DNA from: a virus
Virus record (IMG/VR): IMGVR_UViG_3300046331_000053
Coordinates: 1 to 41,771 of that record
Strand: one strand, 5' to 3'
DNA: 41,771 bases
This document shows positions 1 to 10,000 of this stretch, one piece after another. How positions within the stretch are numbered: the first letter of the stretch is position 1; every line of letters starts with the position of its first letter. Both the position numbers and the translations under genes were made by a program. The notes beneath the pieces were generated by a model. The model did no database searches. It had not been told where the DNA came from and saw nothing but the letters and a program-made list of their open reading frames with translations.

Positions 1-1495
1 CCAACCTATCGTCATGGACCAAGGCTCCCCTGTCTCTGGTGATACGGGTGAGTTGGTAGAACAGGGAGTACTTGACATCCTTAGCTGTGTCGAAGTCCTT
101 CTGGATCACCCTCTGGTCCACTATGAGCCTATGTGTGGACATCACAGGTTCCAGGGTGTCGATGATACGGGCTTCCTTCTGGGTGGAGTGCTTTACCTCC
201 TCCACAGTGCATGGGTAGATCCTCTGCAGGACAGGCTTGAGGAGCTGGGTGAACATACCATCACCGAAGTTAGCCTCGATGATGATGTACTTGACCTGGT
301 TCCTCTTGGCTGCATAGGCCAGAGCTTCGAGGGTCTCCAGCTCATAGCCTCCGGTAATCCCTCCAGCTTCTGTGAGGAACAGGTTACCGGCCAGAGCTTT
401 CACCACGGCATACCCTGTCTCGTCCTTACCTCGTCCTGAGGGGTCGATGGACATGACAGCCCCGGTGTACTCGGACATATCGTCAGAGTGCCACATGGGT
501 CGGTAGAACCTGTCCCCTGTCAGAGCCACATTCGGGATATCGTTGATGCACAGCTCAGGTGCAGCAGCCCAGGCCAGCTTCAGGTGACCCATGGTAGGGC
601 CTAGATTCTGGATGATCAGGTCTGAGACCTTCAGAGGGTACCTGTCGGCATCACTCAGAGATGTGTCGAGCTGAAACTGCAGGGCAAAGCCAGCCTTACC
701 GTAGGAACTCTTACGTTCCATCAGGTCTGCCTCATCGAATCGACGAGGATCTGTAGGCATCCCAGCGTTATCTGCAGAAGCCTCCAGTGCCCTTGTGATC
801 ATCGGGGCCAGCTTGCCCTGGTACTTGATCACTTGCTGCAACTCTGGGTACAGGGCTGGCCAGATACGGACCTCATAGCCCCTCTCAGGGAGCTGGTTGT
901 ACAGGGACATCTCAGTCTGGGGTGTACCGAGGTACAGGATACGGCCACCAGGCTTCAAGATCGCATCGAATTCCTTGACAGCCTCCGAGAGTTTGTCTCG
1001 CATCATCTGGGTGGAGGAGTTGTTGGGCACCTCCACGTCATCAGCAATCAGGATGTCGGCACGGGAACCAGTGATCTGCCCAGTGATACCCACGGATTTT
1101 ACCGAGGGACTGTGGTCTGGGGTAGCTGGTCCTACATCAAAGGCAATCACAGAGTCCCGCTGGCCATCCTGAGGCTTCAGGTGTTGCAGCATGGGGATCT
1201 CGTTGATCAGCCTCTTGACGAATGTAGAGAAGGCATCAGCTCGTTCCTTGGAGGCCGACACCACCAGGATCTTGAGCTGGGGATTGTTCAGGATCAACCA
1301 GCAGACAAACGCTGAGGTGATCCATGATTTGCCTACCCCTCGAAAGGCTTCGATGACGGATCGTCTGGGTCCGTTCTGTAGGTAATGAGCAATGTCGTAT
1401 TGAACCGGAGTAGGCTCTGGGAGACCAAGGTGTTTCCACACGAGGAACATGAATACCCTGAAGTCTGCCAGGGCGGGATGTTTAGATGGGGTCAT
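1..1495 (-). CDS. terL: Terminase large subunit, T7 gp19-like (3' end cut by window)
   Basis: This is the ATP-driven packaging motor and nuclease that cuts concatemers and fills the prohead. The minus-strand frame stays open from the ATG at 1495 to the left edge, about 498 codons, so the C-terminus is missing. A Walker A loop (AFRGVGKS, residues 50-57) follows an N-terminal segment close to T7 gp19. Further on come stretches typical of gp19: VSASKERADAFS, DVGPATPDHSPSVKS, an acidic Walker-B-like ADILIADDVE and the nuclease-domain motif SIDPSGRGKDETGYAV near residue 345. T7 gp19 is about 586 residues, so roughly 90 are lost. It is the last gene of the late operon, separated from terS by a hairpin region. 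No convincing Shine-Dalgarno precedes the ATG, so the start is the least certain part. Confidence 0.95.
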   Translation of the reverse strand, partial: MTPSKHPALADFRVFMFLVWKHLGLPEPTPVQYDIAHYLQNGPRRSVIEAFRGVGKSWITSAFVCWLILNNPQLKILVVSASKERADAFSTFVKRLINEIPMLQHLKPQDGQRDSVIAFDVGPATPDHSPSVKSVGITGQITGSRADILIADDVEVPNNSSTQMMRDKLSEAVKEFDAILKPGGRILYLGTPQTEMSLYNQLPERGYEVRIWPALYPELQQVIKYQGKLAPMITRALEASADNAGMPTDPRRFDEADLMERKSSYGKAGFALQFQLDTSLSDADRYPLKVSDLIIQNLGPTMGHLKLAWAAAPELCINDIPNVALTGDRFYRPMWHSDDMSEYTGAVMSIDPSGRGKDETGYAVVKALAGNLFLTEAGGITGGYELETLEALAYAAKRNQVKYIIIEANFGDGMFTQLLKPVLQRIYPCTVEEVKHSTQKEARIIDTLEPVMSTHRLIVDQRVIQKDFDTAKDVKYSLFYQLTRITRDRGALVHDDRL

Positions 1496-1530
1496 AGATT
1501 GATTTAAAGGGGGCTAGAAGACGTTTTCCA

Positions 1531-1560
1531 AGGTTACCTAGGGGGTAGGTAGGGTAACCT
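1531..1560 (-). other. Perfect inverted repeat in the terS-terL gap
   Basis: AGGTTACC and GGTAACCT form an 8-bp perfect inverted repeat around a 14-nt spacer, 36 nt upstream of the terL ATG. No T-run follows, so it is not a simple terminator. It could be a processing hairpin or a packaging-related site. Its role is unknown. Confidence 0.4.
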
Positions 1561-1561
1561 C

Positions 1562-1590
1562 AGAAAAAGCCTTAGAGAGCCTCATAGGCC
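1562..1590 (-). terminator. Weak terminator-like stem after terS
   Basis: On the minus strand, just past the terS stop, GCCT/AGGC-type stems are followed by a TTTTT run (AAGGCTTTTTCTG). The stem is short and the fold is ambiguous. If real it would only attenuate transcription into terL, which lies downstream. Confidence 0.35.
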
Positions 1591-1600
1591 CTCAGGTTGT

Positions 1601-1867
1601 TTATTTAGTTTTCCGAAAGGGAACGACAGTGTCATCTTCAAAAACAGGGAGATCCGCAAGGTCTGCCAAGGGCGAACCCTGAGCAGCTATTGCTTCGATC
1701 TTGTTGTCCTTGAGAAACTGTCGGGCCACGTTGAGGATAGCTGCAGGGGGCATGGAGATTCCCGTCTCAGGATCAGTGAAGTCCTGAGACAGGGCATCTT
1801 TCAATACCTCTGCCAGCTTACCGTGAAGACTACCGAGAGCCTTTTCGTCAGCTTTGTTCATGGTCAT
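1601..1867 (-). CDS. terS: Terminase small subunit (gp18-like position)
   Basis: This 88-residue protein has the size of T7 gp18 (89 residues) and sits between the holin-position gene and terL, as gp18 does. The core FTDPETGISMPPAAILNV followed by ARQFLKDNKIEA resembles small DNA-packaging subunits of podoviruses that recognise phage DNA and recruit TerL. The start overlaps the upstream stop as ATGA (ATG at 1867-1865), which suggests translational coupling. A second in-frame ATG lies two codons on. The call rests on motif and position; the family is short and variable. Confidence 0.8.
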   Translation of the reverse strand: MTMNKADEKALGSLHGKLAEVLKDALSQDFTDPETGISMPPAAILNVARQFLKDNKIEAIAAQGSPLADLADLPVFEDDTVVPFRKTK

Positions 1868-2079
1868 AGGAATAATTTAATAGCTTTGTCAATTCCAACA
1901 GACTGAGCGACAACGACAGCCACGGCACCCATGGCCAGATACTTGATCTGAGCTAGGGTCTTCTCGATGCCTGCGAGTGACTTGCGGAGATCCGCTGAGA
2001 TGTCCTGAAGTTTCTTCAGTTCCTCCGCATGGTCGTCCACCTTCAGCTCCAGCTTAATGATGCGATGTTCAAGTTCCAT
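1864..2079 (-). CDS. Putative XhlA-like holin (gp17.5 position)
   Basis: This 71-residue protein has an N-terminal amphipathic coiled coil (residues 1-45, rich in E, K and L), one hydrophobic segment (YLAMGAVAVVVAQSV, about 47-61) and a short tail. That architecture matches XhlA-type membrane lysis proteins. The gene occupies the slot of the T7 holin 17.5, after the tail genes and before terS, with which it overlaps by 4 nt. Its likely role is to permeabilise the inner membrane so the amidase can reach the wall. An inner-membrane spanin-like role is an alternative. A second holin candidate lies at 18500-18925. Confidence 0.6.
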   Translation of the reverse strand: MELEHRIIKLELKVDDHAEELKKLQDISADLRKSLAGIEKTLAQIKYLAMGAVAVVVAQSVGIDKAIKLFL

Positions 2080-2081
2080 GG

Positions 2082-2618
2082 TTATGTCTTGATGATGTAA
2101 TTCAGAATGAGGGTGGGTTGGGTGTTGTTGTGGGCCTGACTTCCACCCGTTGCGAGGGTGCTCATGTAGTAGGCGTTTGCACTTTGTCCTGCTGCACCTG
2201 CAGTTCCAGAACCCGCTGCGTTTGATCCACCCACATATTGATGTGAGTGAGCAGGCATCTGAGACTCGGTCAGGGTGTGGGTCTGGGCACCACCAGCGGC
2301 ACCCAAAGATGCACCGTTGACACCGGAGCCAGCGGTTGTCAGTCGGTTGGCTGCAGTTCCCCCCATGTCGTCTTCACCCGCAGCAACACGGCCACGGAGA
2401 TCGGGCAGAGTGAATGTGGTTGAGCCATCACCTGATCCATAGGTTGTCCCTAGGGCGGTGAAGAGGCGGGAATAGGTTGTCCTGGAGACAGCCTGGCCGA
2501 AGCACAAGAGCCATCCCGTGGGGGCTGAAGATCCTGCATAGGGGAGGACACAGCCTGTGGGGGCCATGCCTCCTACAGCCGAAGCTCCAGCAATAGCGAT
2601 GTTTCGCGCATTACTCAT
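2082..2618 (-). CDS. Tail collar-domain protein (fibre tip or receptor binding)
   Basis: The 178-residue protein contains the phage tail-collar fold. It has an N-terminal PTGCVLPYAGSSAPTGWLLC segment, then YGSGDGSTTFTLPDLRGRV (about residues 60-80) and a C-terminal His-rich TESQMPAHSHQY followed by NNTQPTLILNYIIKT. These are the hallmarks of trimeric short-fibre tips that bind the host surface, often with metal ions on the HxH motif. It follows another tip-like gene (2676-3308) and the long fibre gene, so it is probably part of the adsorption apparatus. It may be an alternative receptor-binding tip. Confidence 0.8.
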   Translation of the reverse strand: MSNARNIAIAGASAVGGMAPTGCVLPYAGSSAPTGWLLCFGQAVSRTTYSRLFTALGTTYGSGDGSTTFTLPDLRGRVAAGEDDMGGTAANRLTTAGSGVNGASLGAAGGAQTHTLTESQMPAHSHQYVGGSNAAGSGTAGAAGQSANAYYMSTLATGGSQAHNNTQPTLILNYIIKT

Positions 2619-2675
2619 ACGTTCCTTTTGAAAAGGCAGGAGCCGAAGCTCCTACCGGATATTACAGAAGCAGCG

Positions 2676-3308
2676 TTATGCTGTGCGCTTCCACATTGCT
2701 ACAGTGATGTAGGGCTGCAGGTTTGCATTGGTTGCACTAGAGCCTTCTGAAGAGATAGTCCCTGAGACTGTGTGGGTGTGTGCCCCCGCAGACGCTGTGG
2801 GAGAGGCATCTCCTGGTTGGTTGTTTGGCCCATCATTACCAGAAATGTAGTCTCCCGAAGTCGCACTATCAGAAACGTGAGGGATAGTATGCTGGTGCTC
2901 CCCTGCGCTGTCGATTGTCCCAGCGAATGTGTGTGCGTGGGTCACAAGAACAGCGTCCTTGCTTCCCCCGGTTTCCTCCAAGGTGTCGAATAAGACATCG
3001 CCGCTGCTGATTCCCACGACCACCCGCCCAGCGCCAAAGGCTATCCAAGTACCAAACCCCAGCAGGGTAGCTGGGTTGGTGGTTGAACCGGCGTTGGTGT
3101 AGATAGAACCCACGGGATAGACGGCAGCAAGGATTGCGGCACGGATGTTCGATAGGTCTTCCTTGGCCAGGGGTGTTCCCCCCGGAGTGGTTGCATCGTG
3201 GACCACCACAGTTTTCTTAGTGGTGTCCACGGTCAACTCGCCAGAAGCCCCAACGAATGTACTGTGTTCAGCCGTAGTACCCCGGCGTAGCTTAAACTCT
3301 TTAGCCAT
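2676..3308 (-). CDS. Tail tip protein: Mtd-N-like domain plus collar-like C-terminal domain
   Basis: The 210-residue protein starts with FKLRRGTTAEHSTFVGASGE, which resembles the N-terminal domain of major-tropism-determinant and related fibre proteins. A central AAVYPVGSIYTNAGSTTNPA and GFGTWIAFGAGRVVVG follow, typical of baseplate or fibre tip proteins. The C-terminal half has HxH clusters (VTHAHTF, EHQHTIPH, GAHTHTVSG) and ends in a conserved NLQPYITVAMWKR. The last two features are usual in receptor-binding tips. It is distinct from the neighbouring collar protein, so the virion seems to carry at least two tip proteins besides the long fibre. Confidence 0.75.
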   Translation of the reverse strand: MAKEFKLRRGTTAEHSTFVGASGELTVDTTKKTVVVHDATTPGGTPLAKEDLSNIRAAILAAVYPVGSIYTNAGSTTNPATLLGFGTWIAFGAGRVVVGISSGDVLFDTLEETGGSKDAVLVTHAHTFAGTIDSAGEHQHTIPHVSDSATSGDYISGNDGPNNQPGDASPTASAGAHTHTVSGTISSEGSSATNANLQPYITVAMWKRTA

Positions 3309-3326
3309 ATAAGGTACAGCTTCCTA

Positions 3327-3626
3327 TTAGGCCGCTACAGAGTTGTTCATGTCTTCCTGAGCCATCACCCAAGCGTAGCACTTAGCAAGGAAGGTATCTC
3401 CTGATTGTGCTTCAACGGCTGTCAAAGGGCAGTGATAGCGGCGAAAATCCACATCACGAGTGTCATCATCAGCAGGCTGAGTAGCGTAACCTGCAACGTC
3501 AATCATGACGCTGTGACGGTTCTGTGTATCACGAGTGCGGCTGATAGCTGCTGTGACAATGCGGAAGTAAGCGCCTGCAAAAGGAACGCCATACTGAGAG
3601 TTTGAGAGGTCGAGTTGAATAGCCAT
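3327..3626 (-). CDS. Small protein between fibre and tip genes, unknown function
   Basis: This 99-residue protein starts MAIQLDLSNSQYGVPFAG and has a soluble, mixed alpha/beta-looking composition with no signal peptide or membrane segment. It is co-directional and tightly spaced with the 1122-residue fibre upstream and the tip protein downstream. It could be a fibre chaperone, an adaptor or a minor structural component. Nothing in the sequence decides between these. Confidence 0.7.
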   Translation of the reverse strand: MAIQLDLSNSQYGVPFAGAYFRIVTAAISRTRDTQNRHSVMIDVAGYATQPADDDTRDVDFRRYHCPLTAVEAQSGDTFLAKCYAWVMAQEDMNNSVAA

Positions 3627-3638
3627 GATTATATTTCC

Positions 3639-6600
3639 TTATGCGTAAGTTACTTCAGATGTTTGGATCGTTCCGACCCATCGAATGTTGGTTGCTGTAA
3701 ACCCAGTAGCGGTGATAGCAAGACCTCCGTTGGTTGTATCTGCTGACAGTGCCAAAGTCCAACCCGGCATGTTACTTATAGCGGTGACTGTGGAAGCAAT
3801 GATAAGCGTTGTGCTTGCAGTTGTTCCTCTTACAATCAAACCTTCCACTTTCCAAGCAGCTGAGATTGTAGAGCCTGACTGTTTTGCAACAACAGTTCCA
3901 CTGAAAGCATAGGCTGAGTCGTTAGGGAGAATGATTTGGTTGATTGCCGTTCCTGCTGATCCTTCTGTAGTTAGTACAACTGCTGTACCGTTTGAGGTAA
4001 GCCTACGAACAACAAAAACACCGTTTTGTGCATCCCCTTGAGCTGAAAACAAACCTGCTGCGTATGCGTATTTCCCTCTAATTCGGGAGGCTGATCCGTT
4101 CCCTAAAGCAAACGCCGTTGCTTCACTGGCTAAAACATTACCCCCGATTGCAAAAGAACCTTGCGCTTGGGCCGCAGCGTTCCCTCCTGTCCAACCTGAT
4201 TGACCAATAGCAACAGCGCCGCTCCAAGCCAATGCGTTCCGTCCCAGCGCTACGCTATCACTTCCGTTAGTGGCTAGTGCGCCTTTTCCTATTGCAATGC
4301 CATCTGCGTTAGAAGACTTTGCCAAACTTCCCATTGTAATGGAGTTAGCACCAGTAGCACCATAAGTACTCGTATTGTTTGCCACAGCAGCCGCAAAAGA
4401 GTCAGTACCAGAAGCGTAAGAGCCTCCAAGGGCCATTGCTCCTGCGCCTGTCACGGCTTGAGAGCCTTGATAGCTAGAATTCTGCCCTATTGCTGCACTA
4501 ACTGCCGCACTTGCATTCGTGCTATACCCCAAAGCAATAGAGGCTTCGCCTCCAGATGACGCACTTAATCCAACAGCGAAACTAAGACTACCAGCAGCGG
4601 ATGGACGTGCGCTAGTCGCAGCCATGTTCTCGGCGTAAAGACGCATTGTCTTCTTATCACCTGTCTGCCAGTTTGCACCATCGCATACTATCTGCATACC
4701 CTCGCCTCGGCGTAGGATTAGCGTTGAACGTCCATCAACAGTCTCTGCGTTGTTTGGGTCAATAGTGATAACATCTGTAGCGGTAGCAGATGTATTCCAA
4801 ATCCAACAATTAAAACCAGCACCCAACGTAGCAGCAGCAGTTAAGGAAACCGTAAACGTACCGGAAGTACAGTTAATGATTTTACCTAAATCACCTGCAA
4901 CAACCGTATAAGCTGCTGTCTTGTTGTTGATGGTTAGAGCACTTGCGCCGCCGCCACTTGGAGTTACCCAGGATGCCTCCCCTACCCCGTTTGTCCCAAT
5001 GACTTGGCCGGAAGTTCCGTCAGTCATCGGCAACAGGTAGGAATTAGAAATCTTTACCCGATCAGAAGAACCACCAAGAGCAATCTGGTTACTCACCGTA
5101 GATGAAGCGTTAGCACCAATAGCAACAGAGTTTGTGCTTGTAGCAGAAGAACCAAACCCTAAAGCTGTAGAGCCATATCCACTTGCAATATTGGCCCGAC
5201 CCAGAGCAATGGAGTAAGATCCAGATGCTTTAGCTTGGTATCCGAACGCTACAGAGTTAGTCCCAGTAACGCCATACGAAGACGATACAGTTCCAATACT
5301 TCCTGCAAGTGAGTCATCGGCGGAAGCATATGATCCACCCAAGGCCATAGCCCCTGTTCCAGTTGTGGCATAACTACCGGAACCAAAAGAGTTATTGCCG
5401 AGTGCTACCGAGTACGGCGACAGGGCAGAAGTACCTGAACCAATAGCTACTGCGTTAGCACCTGTAGCATTCGGAGCCGTAGGGGTCGAAGGGGCTTCAT
5501 CAAACAGTTGGTAGGAAGCACCTCCACCTGAGGGATCAACCCAATCATAATCACTCCCAGACCAGCTCAGGAGTTGTCCGGGGGTTGCTGAGGGTTGGTT
5601 GATGGCGTTATCTACATCAGAATCCGAATAGCCAGGAGCTGGAGCTGCCCAAGTCGTATTGTAGTCAGTCCCATCGATCTTCAATAGGACTTGACCTGCG
5701 GTGCCTCCGGTGGGAAACCCTGCGCCAGTTGCACCAGTTGGTCCCGTAGCGCCTGTAGGACCCTGAGGACCAGTAGCGCCTGTGGCTCCTGTCGGACCAG
5801 TCAAGCCTGTAGGCCCCTGGATGCCTTGAGGACCCTGAGGACCTGTAGCGCCTGCAGAGCCAGCGGGACCCGTAGCTCCTGCAGCGCCCTGTGCGCCGGT
5901 GAACCCACCATAGACCACAACTTCTACAACATCACCGGCGGTAGCACCTACCGACAGGACAATGCTGCTTCCGCTTGTGGCAGTGTAGTCATCCCCACGA
6001 ACCTGCTTCACACCGTTGATGTAGACATTCTCATATCCAACAGCGTAGATGGCTGAGAAGGATGTTTGCCCTGCTGTTGCAGTGAGCGTCGTGTTGGCGT
6101 ACCCAACAATTTGATTCTTGACGGCCAGTGCAGCATCTGCAGCGAGGTTGGCGCTGGTGACACTTGCAGCAGCAGCAGACTGACTGTTCGCCGCCAAGGT
6201 GGCACTCGTAGAAGCCTCAGAAGCCTTTGTGCTGGCCAGTGTTGCACTTGATGCCGCAGCAGCAGCAGAGTTCGCAGCATTCGTGGCGTAGGTCTGCGAG
6301 GCCACAATAGATGCCATGTTACTGGCAACACTCTGCACGGTGGTGATGTTGGTAGCGACTGTGTTTACGGAGCCAACATTGGTGGCCACAGTGTTGACAC
6401 TTGCAATATTGTCTGCAACCGCCACAATCTTACTGGTACCCGAAGCAGGGTTTGTGTCAACAGCTTGAGTAACCAAACCCAAGTCAGTGGCTGTCCCAGT
6501 GACAACTCCGAGATCAGAACCGACGATGGCAATGTCGGCCTTCGCGGAAGCTACGATGTTAACTGCGGGGTACTCATAATCCAAAGTACCTTTAGTTACC

Positions 6601-7007
6601 GCCTCGTCATCCGTAGTGGCAGGGGCCAGGTTACCAAGCCTCTTGAGCTGACCATCCCATCGACCCAGCGAGTCTGTGCGGATGGACTCTTCAACTCCAT
6701 CAGAAGACTCCTGAGAAGTGTAAAGGTTAAACGTGGCGAGAAGGTCGAGGTCTCTCTCAAGAAGTACCGAGCCGTCCGTAAAGTTGACAACCGGAGTATC
6801 TTTAGGGGTAATTCGACGAATCTCGATGATCGACCCTACCGGAGGAGCAACATCAAACTTGATGGTACTAGCGTTCAGAAATGTGTAGCCAGGAACCAAG
6901 ACGGTATTGATACGGATCTTGATGTGGTCCTGGGAAAGGTAAGAAAACGGGAAAGTGTAATCTGTGGTAGAGCCGTTGCCGGTGTACCGAACGTAAGAAT
7001 ACGCCAC
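3639..7007 (-). CDS. Tail fibre, T7 gp17-like N-terminus with collagen-like and YadA-like repeats
   Basis: This 1122-residue fibre is twice the length of T7 gp17 (553). Residues 1-110 ([36 protein letters not shown]) match the virion-attachment domain of gp17-type fibres. An Ala/Thr/Ser-rich coiled region (about 150-300) follows. A collagen-like Gly-X-Y block lies at about 365-430 ([20 protein letters not shown]). Two blocks of YadA-head-like repeats of the SVAIG/SIALG type lie at about 520-650 and 800-960. Trimeric shaft folding is the obvious inference. The C-terminal 160 residues are not a recognised tip. It leads a group with three short adsorption-related genes, and a terminator precedes it. 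Confidence 0.92.
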   Translation of the reverse strand: MAYSYVRYTGNGSTTDYTFPFSYLSQDHIKIRINTVLVPGYTFLNASTIKFDVAPPVGSIIEIRRITPKDTPVVNFTDGSVLLERDLDLLATFNLYTSQESSDGVEESIRTDSLGRWDGQLKRLGNLAPATTDDEAVTKGTLDYEYPAVNIVASAKADIAIVGSDLGVVTGTATDLGLVTQAVDTNPASGTSKIVAVADNIASVNTVATNVGSVNTVATNITTVQSVASNMASIVASQTYATNAANSAAAAASSATLASTKASEASTSATLAANSQSAAAASVTSANLAADAALAVKNQIVGYANTTLTATAGQTSFSAIYAVGYENVYINGVKQVRGDDYTATSGSSIVLSVGATAGDVVEVVVYGGFTGAQGAAGATGPAGSAGATGPQGPQGIQGPTGLTGPTGATGATGPQGPTGATGPTGATGAGFPTGGTAGQVLLKIDGTDYNTTWAAPAPGYSDSDVDNAINQPSATPGQLLSWSGSDYDWVDPSGGGASYQLFDEAPSTPTAPNATGANAVAIGSGTSALSPYSVALGNNSFGSGSYATTGTGAMALGGSYASADDSLAGSIGTVSSSYGVTGTNSVAFGYQAKASGSYSIALGRANIASGYGSTALGFGSSATSTNSVAIGANASSTVSNQIALGGSSDRVKISNSYLLPMTDGTSGQVIGTNGVGEASWVTPSGGGASALTINNKTAAYTVVAGDLGKIINCTSGTFTVSLTAAATLGAGFNCWIWNTSATATDVITIDPNNAETVDGRSTLILRRGEGMQIVCDGANWQTGDKKTMRLYAENMAATSARPSAAGSLSFAVGLSASSGGEASIALGYSTNASAAVSAAIGQNSSYQGSQAVTGAGAMALGGSYASGTDSFAAAVANNTSTYGATGANSITMGSLAKSSNADGIAIGKGALATNGSDSVALGRNALAWSGAVAIGQSGWTGGNAAAQAQGSFAIGGNVLASEATAFALGNGSASRIRGKYAYAAGLFSAQGDAQNGVFVVRRLTSNGTAVVLTTEGSAGTAINQIILPNDSAYAFSGTVVAKQSGSTISAAWKVEGLIVRGTTASTTLIIASTVTAISNMPGWTLALSADTTNGGLAITATGFTATNIRWVGTIQTSEVTYA

Positions 7008-7018
7008 TTAGAAATCTC

Positions 7019-7047
7019 CAAAAAGCCCCTAGGTGTTACCCTAGGGG
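7019..7047 (-). terminator. Rho-independent terminator between gp16-like and fibre genes
   Basis: The minus strand reads CCCCTAG, an 8-nt loop, CTAGGGG and then CTTTTT. This 7-bp perfect stem lies 8 nt past the gp16-like stop and 12 nt before the fibre start. It would separate internal-virion and fibre transcripts or stabilise mRNA ends. The T-run is modest, so it may be leaky. Confidence 0.75.
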
Positions 7048-7054
7048 ATATGAC

Positions 7055-10000
7055 TTAATATGGTCGAGGGGTGTCAAATAGGCCAGCTTTAGACTTTGCC
7101 TTGAGCAGCTCTGTTGAAATATACTTATCTACAACCTTCTGTTCCTGCTGCATGGTCATTGCCATGGCAGCACTCTGAAGTTCGTTGATGACAGCCTGTG
7201 TCTCTTCAACCTTTGCTGCCCTGTACTTGAAGGTACCCTCAGGCAATGGAGCCTTCAGGATTGGGTACAGGACATCTTCTGGTTTCAGGGACTTGTAGTT
7301 CTGCTGCCAGACATCGTAGAGAGTACGCTTGCCGTCAGCCGCCATGATCGTCCGCATGTCAGCATCCCCCATCTCCTTGGCTTTCACCGGAGGCTTGAAG
7401 GTGACACCTGTGACACGAGACAAACGATCCATCTCGGTCAGGATGAACTGCTCTTTCTCGTTCATGCCCTTGGCCCTCTCTTCCACCGAAGCGGTCGAGA
7501 AGACATTCCAAAGAGATCCGGTATCGGACATCTTCCGGGTGTTACCCAGAACGTCATAGGCAAAGGCAGTCTTAGCGGGATCATCGAGGCCAACAGGACG
7601 AAGCAGCTTCTGCTCCACCATCTGCCAGAAGGTTTGAGGGTCACGGATCTGTGGATCATTGTCCCGAGCGATCTTGTGGAGCGTGTTGGGAACCAGCAGG
7701 AAGAGTTTGTCACCCAGAGCCTTGATGAAGGCACTCTCACCCTCTTCAGGGTTGAAGGCCGTCTTCACGAACTTGGCAAAGTTGTCCGCACCTTCTACCA
7801 GGGAAGCATCGCGGATGGCCGAAGCGATCGACATGGAACCCACGGTGACTGCAGCCAACAGGGGCTTGTAAGCCTCCTTGTCCACGAACTCTCCTTGGGC
7901 TTCCCGCAGACGGAGCTGGTCCATCCTGTTCAGGGCGTTGACCATGATCTTCACGGGGGTGGCCAGCGGATCAAAGCCACGGTAGCTCCAGGTGGAACCA
8001 TCGGACATCTTGATCGTGTAAGGCTCAGGCAGCGGACCGTCTGTGCGGTTCTTCTGCTGCTTGTAATCGTCGTAGGCGCCATCCCCTTGGATACGCCCTT
8101 GGGCATACAGAGAGAGGACACCGGAGGCGATCACCAGCGAGGTCATGGCTTCAGCTTGGGCACGGACCTGACGCAGGGAACCATTGGCACCTGCAAGATC
8201 CTTCATGAAGTTAGGAGCCACGAACTGTAGGCCAGGAGTCAGGCGAATACCCTCCTCAAAGACCCGGATCGGTGTTCTAAAGAACAACTGGCCAATGACC
8301 AGCTTGAGCGTTGGGAACTTTTTCATGGCATCTTCATAGGCTTGGGCCGCTTTGGACATGCTTCCCTCACCAGAGAACTTGCGCTTGTACAGAACATCAC
8401 GCAGGAAGTTCAGAGCCTCCTCGTCGTTGCCCTTTCGGAGCGACTGAGGGTCACGCATGGCTTCCCGCTCGACGTACTTGAAGAGATCCTCACCCGTCAG
8501 GCCCAGATTCAGGCCCTTGTTGATGATCGGCTGCACCAATTCGTCACCCGAAGTGGGTTTCATGGACGCATCCAGAGCCTTCTTGGAGGCTTCTGAGATG
8601 AAATCATCCAACGCCTTACCCTTCAGACCCTTCTCAGCCCCCTCCATGGCAGCTTCAGCAGCCGCTTTGCCAGCCACGAACGAGTCGTAGTTGAGCCGGG
8701 AGAGGAATTCGTCGGAGGCATTGAGAATTCGGGGGAAGATACGCCAGGCACCACCCAGTTTCCCGGTCAATGCCATCTCACCTTCGACCAAACGTGTTCC
8801 GTCACGGCTCAGCAAAGCCTGCTCGTACCGGAAACCAGCCTTGGCAGCGTTCAAAGCTGCTCCGAAGGACGACCTCATGGCCGAATAGGAAGCAGCAGCC
8901 TCAGCTCGTGTGGCTTTCTCGAAGGGATTGTTGAGGATCGCCTTCAATCCAGGGATCACCAGCGTCTTCATCCCCGAAGGGATCAAGTTGATGATGATCG
9001 TCTTGATGGAGAACACGTTGGAGATCGCAAACTCGGTCAGCTTGTCCACGAAGGAGGCACCCTTGGGGGCCAGAGCTTCGATCTTTGCGTCCAACTCCCG
9101 GTTCTTCAGGATGGAAGCCTTCATGGCCCCCTCGAGATCCCCGTTGTCCAGAGCCTTCGCGGCCACATCGTCATAGACCGTGGCAATCTTCTGGGCTTCG
9201 GACTGGAGGTTGGCCTTACCGACCATCTCAGCCCACACCTGCTCAGCTTCGAGCTTGGTGATACCCTTCTCGGCCATGATGGACTCCACCGTGACACCCT
9301 TGAGGGCATTCATGGGGTCCTGACGGTCCTGAAGGATCGAGCCAGCCATCGAGCCTGTGGCATCATCGGCCAACTGGGCAGATCCGACACGAGCTTCGAG
9401 GTCCTCGATACGAGCTACAAGTTCCTGCTGACGGATAACTTCAGGTTCGCTCAGGGCTGTCTTTGCATCCAGTGCCATACGCTCCTTGCGTAGGGTAGCC
9501 AGCTCGACAACCACCTCGTTCTTGTAGTTCTGGACAGCCTTATCGACCACCCGGATCTCTTCACGAGACAGGTCACTGCGAGTGCGGAGAGTCTCCAGGA
9601 CAGCCGGGAGATCCTTGGTCTCGACATCACGGAGCTGGGTCACCACCACGTCAGCCTGCTGAGACAACTCTGCCTTGCTCAAGGGGGCTACAGGTTCGTC
9701 GGTCAGGCGGGTTGTGCGCAGACCAGTGTTGGCCTGAGGCACATCGATCTTGGGAGGGGCCTTACCTGCACTTGCAGGCTTTACAGCCCGTTCGTCCAGA
9801 ACAGCAATCTCATCCGAAATCAACTTCATGCCGCCAGTGTCTTTCTGTTTAAAGACGACGACATCATTACCCGCAGCACGGGCCTTATCTAACTCCCTGA
9901 CTTTGATGTCTGCGTATTCACCAGAAATAATATCCCTTGCCGTAATCTCTACGACTACGGGGTTCTTTGGCTCCACCCGCATTTCGTTGATAACTGGAGC

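Noticed and set aside
7634-8230. 198-codon plus-strand frame inside the gp16-like gene
   Set aside because: Antisense shadow; no family resemblance and no ribosome site.
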